Source: Trichomonas tenax (taxonomy: Eukaryota > Parabasalia > Trichomonadida > Trichomonadidae). From it: DNA of 64,000 bases. Shown here one piece after another: positions 21,678-30,100 of the stretch; the first letter of the stretch is position 1; each line of letters starts with the position of its first letter. The stretch lies in assembly GCA_023091735.1 (NCBI GenBank), contig JALKBU010000038.1, positions 51,122-115,121 on the forward strand. The letters are read 5' to 3'. The position numbers were made by a program, and so were the translations under genes. Under the pieces are notes generated by a model, which saw only the letters and a list, made by a program, of their open reading frames with translations, made no database searches and had not been told where the DNA came from.

Positions 21678-22646
21678 ATGTTTCTTTTAACACTTCTTGC
21701 TGCAAAGTTTAAACCCTCTCCTGGTATATACAGTGATGATCCAACGAAGCTGAAGTTTTACGAAAATACAACGAAACACTATAAACCAAAAGAAATCGAA
21801 TATACAGAACATTATTTTCCAGATAAAAACGCAACTTATCTTTGCTATGAAGAAATCAAAACTATCAAGCCAAGCTACATTAGTGATATCAATTATGATC
21901 TCAGAAACGAACTATTTCCAAAATGTGAAAATTTCACACATGAATTTCAAGGAAATTTACGCGTCTGCTATTTCAGAAACATAACTAAATATAATGGTAC
22001 ACAGTCTGAATCAATTCAAGCTGTTTATCCACTTCTGTATCCAAAAATCACGGCAACTGGACTTGTTTATATAACTAGAAATGCAGAACATCATATTGAT
22101 TTCCATATTGAGTGTACTGGTGGCCAACCAAAGCTTCTTTATGCTAGTTTTTCACCATATTATATTATATATGAACATCCACTTGCATGCTACACAGGTG
22201 ATAAGCGAAAGATGAATGTAATCAGATGCACCAACCAAAACTATATCTGGAAGGCTGGAAATCGAACAACAAAAGAAAAGTTAGCTACAAGCGAGACAAA
22301 TGTTAATAACAATACTGAACCATTGAATGCTACAGAGCAGTCAATTAATGTCACCGAAAATATCGAAAATATCACAAAAAATGAAAAAAATGAAAACGTT
22401 AATAATACCGAAAGGCAAGAAATAGTGATTGAAGAATCGTCTGCTTCCGAAAATGCTACAACGGTAGAAGCAACTCTCGCAGTTATTGAAACGCAAGAAA
22501 TAAATGATACAAATCTTAGTGCTGAGCCGCCAATTACCGAACAGGAGCAACCTAAAGCAACTCAGGAACAAAATGAAAGTGAGCAGATAGAAAATGAAAA
22601 AGTTATCGAAATTCATGCAGAAAATCCAAACAAAGAAGAGCTGTAA
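21678..22646 (+). CDS. Secreted N-glycosylated protein with MRH-like domain
   Basis: 322 aa. The start MFLLTLLAAKF could be a very short signal peptide. Residues about 50-185 contain paired cysteines and end in a pattern (HIDFHIECTGG...LLYASFSPYYIIYEHPLAC) like the last strands of mannose-6-phosphate-receptor-homology domains of OS-9 and glucosidase II beta. The remaining 130 residues are a low-complexity acidic tail rich in N, E and T with many N-x-S/T sites and no TM helix. It may be a lectin-like helper in the secretory pathway or a secreted surface protein; MRH assignment is by eye only. It converges with a GT61 gene, 91 bases stop to stop. Confidence 0.65.
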   Translation: MFLLTLLAAKFKPSPGIYSDDPTKLKFYENTTKHYKPKEIEYTEHYFPDKNATYLCYEEIKTIKPSYISDINYDLRNELFPKCENFTHEFQGNLRVCYFRNITKYNGTQSESIQAVYPLLYPKITATGLVYITRNAEHHIDFHIECTGGQPKLLYASFSPYYIIYEHPLACYTGDKRKMNVIRCTNQNYIWKAGNRTTKEKLATSETNVNNNTEPLNATEQSINVTENIENITKNEKNENVNNTERQEIVIEESSASENATTVEATLAVIETQEINDTNLSAEPPITEQEQPKATQEQNESEQIENEKVIEIHAENPNKEEL

Positions 22647-22737
22647 TCAATGTCATTTCTTTATATATAATTTGTTAGATATAATAAATACTAATTTTAA
22701 ACATAAAGAACTTTATAAATAACAATAATATATAAAA

Positions 22738-23814
22738 TCAATGATTCTTTGCAATTTGTACTGCAATATCTATAGCTGGTCTTGTATCTCTCCAGTCGTA
22801 CTTAAATTTCTTTGCTTTAAAGTGTCTCACACCTTTGATTTGGAAGAAAATCAAATATTGCTCTAAAGAGAGACATGTCATGTAAATAGGAGTGTCAAAC
22901 CAATCGAAAATAGCTGCACAAACTACAGTGTTTGGAGCCATAAACACACAGTTATCAAAATTACTTCCTGAAGGCCCAATAATGAGCTTTATTTGAGACC
23001 AATATTTTCCTGTATCTGTAAGTGTCTTAAAATCATGATATAACTTTGTCCATTCTATCTCTGGATAGCGCTTAATAACGTTATTGCATAGCATATCATA
23101 ATTAGATGCTCTTCTACGCTGATCTTTAGGTCTATTATATAAAACATAAAGAGATGGAGGAATTTTGTCTATTCTGAGTTTCTGTCTAAAAAGCTTTGAT
23201 AGATTTCTTAGAGGCTCTCCTACAAAAGCGCATTCATAACTCAAAGGTATTGTGTGAAGCTTCTTAACAAATATAAATTCCGATCTATGCATGCTTAAAT
23301 CATAAATTTTGGATTCATTGAGTCCGTTCATGCGATAAAATTCTTTTGTGTGATTGAGAAAATAATATGATATCAATGTCACTGATTCAAGTACATCTCT
23401 GGGTATCAGTGTAAGCGCTGAAAGATAATCTTTTAAGAAATGTCCGTAATAAAAAGTCGCCGAATTTGATAAAACAATTGCTTCATCAAAAAATATTTCT
23501 GGAACATTATCTGAAGGCGCTGTACGCCAATGGAAGTTTAAAAATGTTCCATTAGTTATCATAGCACCTTCGCTATTAATCATTATATCTTTCAGCACGT
23601 AATATGACGATTCAAAATAATTAATAAATTTTGTTTTCTCAGCAGACTCGTTTAACTCTGTGAGATTAAAGAAATGATCACTATATTTGAGGTTCGTTTC
23701 TCTTCGAAAATCTTTTCTATAAAATAGAAAATGTTCGGGAAATTCATCACAAGTCCAATAAACTCGACCTCGGAGTTCATAGCTTAATTTCCTTATGATC
23801 ATAAATGTTAGCAT
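22738..23814 (-). CDS. GT61 (DUF563) family glycosyltransferase
   Basis: 358 aa. The C-terminal half shows the GT61 pattern: LYNRPKDQRRRASNYDML (the Arg-Arg-x-x-N motif), then KLIIGPSGSNFDNCVFMAPNTVVC, which matches the conserved 'GPHGAxLxNxxFxxP' segment with Ser in place of His. In other eukaryotes the family includes EOGT, POMGNT2 and plant xylosyltransferases that work in the ER or Golgi. The N-terminus (MLTFMIIRKLSYEL) is short and only weakly hydrophobic, so an ER anchor is not clear; several N-glycosylation sites suggest a lumenal protein. The donor and acceptor sugars cannot be told. Missing His could affect activity. Confidence 0.8.
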   Translation of the reverse strand: MLTFMIIRKLSYELRGRVYWTCDEFPEHFLFYRKDFRRETNLKYSDHFFNLTELNESAEKTKFINYFESSYYVLKDIMINSEGAMITNGTFLNFHWRTAPSDNVPEIFFDEAIVLSNSATFYYGHFLKDYLSALTLIPRDVLESVTLISYYFLNHTKEFYRMNGLNESKIYDLSMHRSEFIFVKKLHTIPLSYECAFVGEPLRNLSKLFRQKLRIDKIPPSLYVLYNRPKDQRRRASNYDMLCNNVIKRYPEIEWTKLYHDFKTLTDTGKYWSQIKLIIGPSGSNFDNCVFMAPNTVVCAAIFDWFDTPIYMTCLSLEQYLIFFQIKGVRHFKAKKFKYDWRDTRPAIDIAVQIAKNH

Positions 23815-24148
23815 AAGGGCAGTATAAGGGTATAAAAATTTGTAGCTTGGGACCCTTCTACTGCGTATAAAAAACCTTTTTAGATGCTTTATTTTAAAAT
23901 GTCACTTTTTAAAAAGTGAATTTGTGAGGTTTATTTTATCGTTGTGATTAACATTTCTTCATTTTAAACCTTTATTACAGCCTATGCAATCAAAGCATAT
24001 CTATAAAAGCATTTTTAAACCTCTATTATGTCATTTATTTTCTTCATTTTTGAAAATCTTGAAAATATTAAAATTCATCAGAACATAATCGATAAATATT
24101 TATCATCAAAATAATAAAATAACATACAAAACAAAAAAAAATAAACAA
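23815..24148. other. Spacer between GT61 and HECT genes
   Basis: A/T-rich with T runs and no coding-like frame. It includes the 5' side of the GT61 gene and the 3' side of the HECT gene. Confidence 0.55.
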
Positions 24149-27100
24149 TTATCTGTTCTCGAATGTTCCTGCATATTCGATTGCAGTGAAAATCATTTTC
24201 TTTGCAATCGCTACATTTGTGTAGTTTGGAATATTTAACTCACCGTAACATGTTCTTGCTGTTGGAAGCATATCATCCATTGTAGCATTGTACATCTTCG
24301 TGACTGTGATAAGTGGCTCTTTAACTGGAACGATTGGAAGATTCTCTCTTGCTGTGACGAACTTCAAAAGTTTAGATAACTTGCTTTCATCCATTTGTTG
24401 CACAACTGCTGTGAAAATCTCACGTAGACGGACTGGCAATGCAGGTACGAACTTCGTTATTGCCATTATTGATTGAGGTGTTAATTTATCTGGTCCGCAA
24501 GAGCAGATTGAAATGATTTCTCCTGTTATAAAAGCAGGAGGCTCTAATGCAAGATTCTCCCACATTCCTTCACGTATGTGCTCGAGATATGTCCTGAGTT
24601 CTTTAATCCTGAAATCCTTCGACAAGCTGATGTATTCTCTGATATTCTGAAGAGTAACAGGACGTGTACGGCCGAGTTCTGAGAGCGCAATTTCTTGGCC
24701 TCTGCTGTTCTTGACGACGAAATTAAGAGAGAATCTTGATGCGAATGTTGCTTCATCTGTGATTTCTTCGATGTCTTTTTCAAGTGATTTCATCAGATCT
24801 TTGTAAGGAGTGTCTATTGAATATATATCTTCTATTGTTAAAACTCCTTCCGCGAGGAATTTCCAAAAGAATGGAGGAACTGGAATTGGCCGTGTTAAGC
24901 CACTTCTGATGGAAATTCCGAGTAAAACACCAAGAATGAAATACATTTTATCTGGTTTAGGAACATTTGGAGCTGGAACAGGAATAAGTGTGTCATAGTT
25001 TTCTGCAGTTTCATTGACTGAATTTGGAACAGGAATGAAAATTCCTGTGTTTGGATGAATGGATTCCTTGATTGTCTCGAGAATGAATTCTTTGCATGGA
25101 CCACCGAAATCTGTGCCTTCTTCCTTGAAGAAAGAAACCTTGAATGGAGTATCTCCTCGTTTTCTGAAGTCTCTTGGATTCTTGTAATAAGAAAGGAACT
25201 GCATAAGCAAAGTGTTGTTCAAGTTCTTTGATGTGCCGAACCAAACTTCTGATGCTTTGTATCTGTTGACCTTCAATTCGATTGTGTCTGTGTTCGACTG
25301 CATGTCTATTAACTCCAGGAATCTGTTGATCTTCAATTGCTTTGGCATGAAGTGGCAGAGATATTTAACATATGATTCTGGACCAACGAGTTTGTTGTGG
25401 CAAATCATCCAACTGACTGAATAAAGAAGGAGACCACGTAAGTAAATAATATGGCTTGGATAAGGAATGTCAAATGAAACAATCTGAATTGGTGGAATTT
25501 CAAGCTTGAAGTCTTTCTCTGTGAATTTTCCAATATTGATCATTTTGAAAATCAATGGATCATATGCTTCATCAAAAATAGAGAAAATAGTTCTAAGGTC
25601 ATTGATAAACATGTCTCTATTTCTAAGAACAAAGTTCTTCAAGTTAATTGGTGACTCACTAACGAAAGCGAATTTGACCTGTGAAAGATCAGATACTGGT
25701 TCGTTGAAGAATATTTTACATTGCTTTCCGTAGATAATGTTGTTGCTTGCCGGTGGATCAACGATCTTCGCGTGTGTCTGGAACCATGAGTTTCCATAAA
25801 CTTTGATAACGCAGATATCTGGAACACTGTTTGCTGCGACAGTGACTTGAATTGATTTGTCTGAGAGTCGCTCAACTGAGTAAGGAAGGAATTTTGATGT
25901 TGTGATTGCCCACTGTTTGAGGAATAGATGGAATGGGAATCCTGTAAGTTTCTTTGAAGTCGGTTTCATCAATCTCATAAGCTGAGATGTGTATTCAGAG
26001 ATAAACTCATCATTTGACAAATAAAGAGGGAATTGGATATTAGGAAGTTCCCAATCTGTGTTTGGTTCATATCCTTTGCCGTGGAACTCTGCTGCTTCTG
26101 CAGGAGTAATGAACTCTGGGAAGTAAATCTTGAGAGGGATGTAAATTCTTTCTCTCCACATTGTTTGTTGATCCAACAAGAAAGTGTTGACTGCATTGTT
26201 CTTCTTTCTATCAGTGTAAATCGCGAGAAGACTCAAATGGACAACAACATCACCAACTAAGTCTGTTGGAATAAGAGGTACTGTTGAGCATAAGAATTCA
26301 AGAATATTTGTGCCGAAGGCTGTGAAGAATGGGCTTCCAGCGATGAATGAATCAACAAAGTTAGTGTAAACCATTGCTCTAAACTCGTGCATATCGGAAT
26401 TTTCGATAGACGAAGCATTCTTGGAAATGAAGTATGCGAAATACTTCACGCTGAGGATTAACTCGAAGAATGTACCAAATGCTGTTTCATTTGTTCCCGG
26501 ATTGATTGGAAGAGCAATAACACCATCACCAACAGCATCGATTCGCGTAAGATGAACAATGAATCCTTTGACATAAACCATTCCATCAGTGAGAATGTAT
26601 TCGTTCTTATCCTTGTCCTGGACTTTGATTGCTCCATCAGCATTAAAGCCTGCACGGAAAACAATAAATCCTGTGGCAGTTGGTTTGATGATTGTTCTTG
26701 GCTGTGAGAGCGCAGATATCTGTGTGATGACTGCATTTGGTTGCGAACCTCTTACAAAGTGCATATGGAAATTGGTGAACTGTTGAACAAGGAAATTCTT
26801 CCATATATGTGAGAAAATTGTGATCAAATCTGTTTCTGCGATATGCTTGAATATCATGTTCACACCTTGCTTGTGGATATATCTTGGTCCTGTTATGTGA
26901 TAAGACTTATCAGTGGCATCAATGCTGAAGTTGATTGGACACTCTTTCTTCTTAATCAAATGAGGGTGGATTGGTTCGATGTTCATAATAAGCATGAGAG
27001 CAATTTCGAGAAGTTGTGGCATTTCTAAGTCGAAGATTTCGATTGCACGTGACTTCGGGATATTGACCATAGACAAAGCTTGGAGGAAAATGTGTGCTTG

Positions 27101-30100
27101 GACATCCTTTCTTGTCTCATAGACATATCCTGTTGTGAAGAAATTGAGAATCTCTGATGGCAAATATGGATACGTAATGGTATGGATTGGTTGGAAGATT
27201 TTAACATCTCTGACTTCTGGATTCTTAATTTCCTGTACTTCTCCTGTGTTGTCATTAATGAAAACTGGCTTGAAGTCAAGCGGGAATGTCGATATGGATG
27301 TTTTTGCAATTCCGTTGACAAACTTGCAAACAGGAATTTTAGATGGCGTACCAGCATTAGATGTATGCGTGAAGCAGGCTGTTGGATAAGTGATGATCTG
27401 CTGCTTGATTTTGTCGAGTGCCTCTAAATCGAGCTCTGTTCTGCACATCTTCAAAAGATCTGCTGGGTATGAAATAATTGGCTGTGTTTCAAAATCATAC
27501 TTGAACAAGAATGAGTTTGGATCTTCCTTCAAGACTTGAAGCTTTGGCTTGTTCATCTTGATCTCTGATGGATTAGTTTGCTGGAATGGAGTCTGCTTGA
27601 CAAGTTCCTGTATGTCTCCCTTTGTGCGCTTGTTTCTGATGAAGATAGTTTTTCCTGTCTTTATGTTGTTTCCAATACTTGAAGAAACAGTACTCTGGAG
27701 ATATTTAGGACCAATATTGTTGATGGAATATGAAATGCTGGTGCTTCCAAATGTGTGTATAACAAAAGAAGCAACAGCTTCAGGAATCTTGAACATAAAT
27801 ATCTGAGTGTTGTTATCATAGATTCGAAGCTTCTTGACTGTTGGTTCATAACAAAGTGTGACATCACTGAAGCCATAAATACTTGGAACTCTATCGATAG
27901 GAATGCCATTGTATAAAGCAGATCCATTAGATGACAACATGAATGACTCTGAGCTTGAAAAGTGGAGTGAATACATGTGAATGCCAACGTGGAAATGTGA
28001 TTTCTTATGGAAATCGAGATGCAAATATGTAGCATTTGTTGGATTTAATGGATCTGATAAGAAGCAGTGTGCACCTTTGGATGTGCAAATATGATTCTCT
28101 GTGACAGTGATTGATTTTGTATCCGGAACTCCTGACATTGTGCAATAACTCATATGTGGTCGAAGGGATGGCTGTTGTAAGAATCCAAGTGAATTGGATG
28201 ACAAATGGGCTGCCAATATTTTCGTGAAGTCCTTGGAGTAGTTGTGGAGGCTGAATTTCTTCAACTGGAAATTAGTTCTAGTCTCCATAAACGAAAGCAA
28301 GAAGTTATGATCTGTAATGTAGGCTTTCAATGACTGCAAAATGTAAAAGTTGAGAGCTTCACTGTCGTATGAAACTGGATCATCGTTGAGTGCCTTTGTA
28401 AAGAAGGGCATCAAGTGCTCGTAATCTTTATACATGTCAGGAGAGAAAGGAATGATTGACTTAGGAACAATGGAAGGAGAATATGGAACCGCTTCGATTT
28501 GTGAATTTGCCATAATTGGTATCTTCCATCCATGATATTGCTGATTGAAAACATCAATATCTGTGAGATAGTAAACGCTGTTGGATGAGTTGTCTTTGAT
28601 CAAAGAATACTGGTTAGGAATCATAATAGAGTTTGACAAAACAGCGAAAACACCAAATAAATAGCGTTTCTCTGTAAACATTTTCATTGACTCTTTGACT
28701 TCAACATTCTGTCCATTATTAATGTTGTATTTCAAAATGAAAGTGATGATATCATGAACTAAGTCCGTAGCTCCTGATTTAGTTGTGATACAGAACCTAA
28801 TAACACGAGTCATTGCAGCACAAGCAATCATCAGAACTTCTGGTGTTTTAACGTGCTTAACATCATCAGTCATATCCATTAATGAAGGATATCCACGCAT
28901 TATTTCTGGTCTTCCACCAGATGCAATAGATGATATTTCGCTGAGAAGCCATGAAATCAGATTTGTGCGATTTTCTGTAGCTCTAATATACTCGAAAAGG
29001 AAAGCAAATCCGTTGTGGAAGACAGCTGGCTGAATGTGTTTGATGAAATGCAAAACCATCTTCTCCTTGAAAGGAAGAATCATTCCGGAGCTCAAGCAAA
29101 GTCTCGCCAAGCTTAATTTCTTGAGATTAATGTAATCTTTTGTGAATAATCTCTTGAGTAGCTTCTTTGTGTCCTTCTTAGAAAGTTGGACATTGGAATC
29201 TTTGATAATCGAATACATGCAGCCTGAAATGACTGCTGAATAAGATAAAATTTGTGACTCGTTAATGTTCAGTTTGCCGGAAAAAAGAATATCAAAAATT
29301 TCGCAAATTGGATCGAAAACTTTTGTTGGATTTGATTTTCCTACCATCATCAAAAGATGAGTATAGAAAATAATGATCAAGTTGATAACATTTGGAGCAT
29401 TGATGTGTGGAAGAATCTCTCTCAGGAGTTTCAACAAATTGAAAATATTGTCAAAACCTGGAGAACGAGCTTTGTTCTGATCAATTGCTCTGATTGTTGA
29501 GACATATTTCATGAATGATTCGGACTTAATAACTTTGTCAAGTAAGAAAGAAATAAAGTCGATATTAGAGTTTAGGTTGATAATATCTGAGATTATATCA
29601 ATACCTAATGAAATGTTTGACTTGACACGTTGAGTGTCGCTGATCATTTGGAGGCAAAGTTCAATTGTTATGTCGTCACTGATGAATCTTGTTAATGAGT
29701 CCAAATCGTCGCTAAAATTATCACGACCAATTGGTGCAATCATTAACAAGAATATCATCTTATTTCTTATGTCATTAAGCTTCTGGTTGAGTTCTTCTTC
29801 TGGTTTTTCTGCGTAGCTTTGTCTGATTTGAACTTGTGTTCTATGTATTTCATTGACAGAATTGATGATTCCTTTGAACTTCAATGAGAGTGGTGTATCC
29901 TGATTAGAGCGTTTCATCACAATAAAAACGCTTAACTCATCCAATAAATTAAACTGCTTTGATAAACAGAAAAGCGCCAATATATCGTTTCTTGTGATAT
30001 ACTCATTTTTGTGCTTATATGTGGCTTTATTGAGTCTTGTGAATATTGAAACAAGAATATCTTCGTATTGGAATATTTGATCATTATTGAAAATGCTTAA

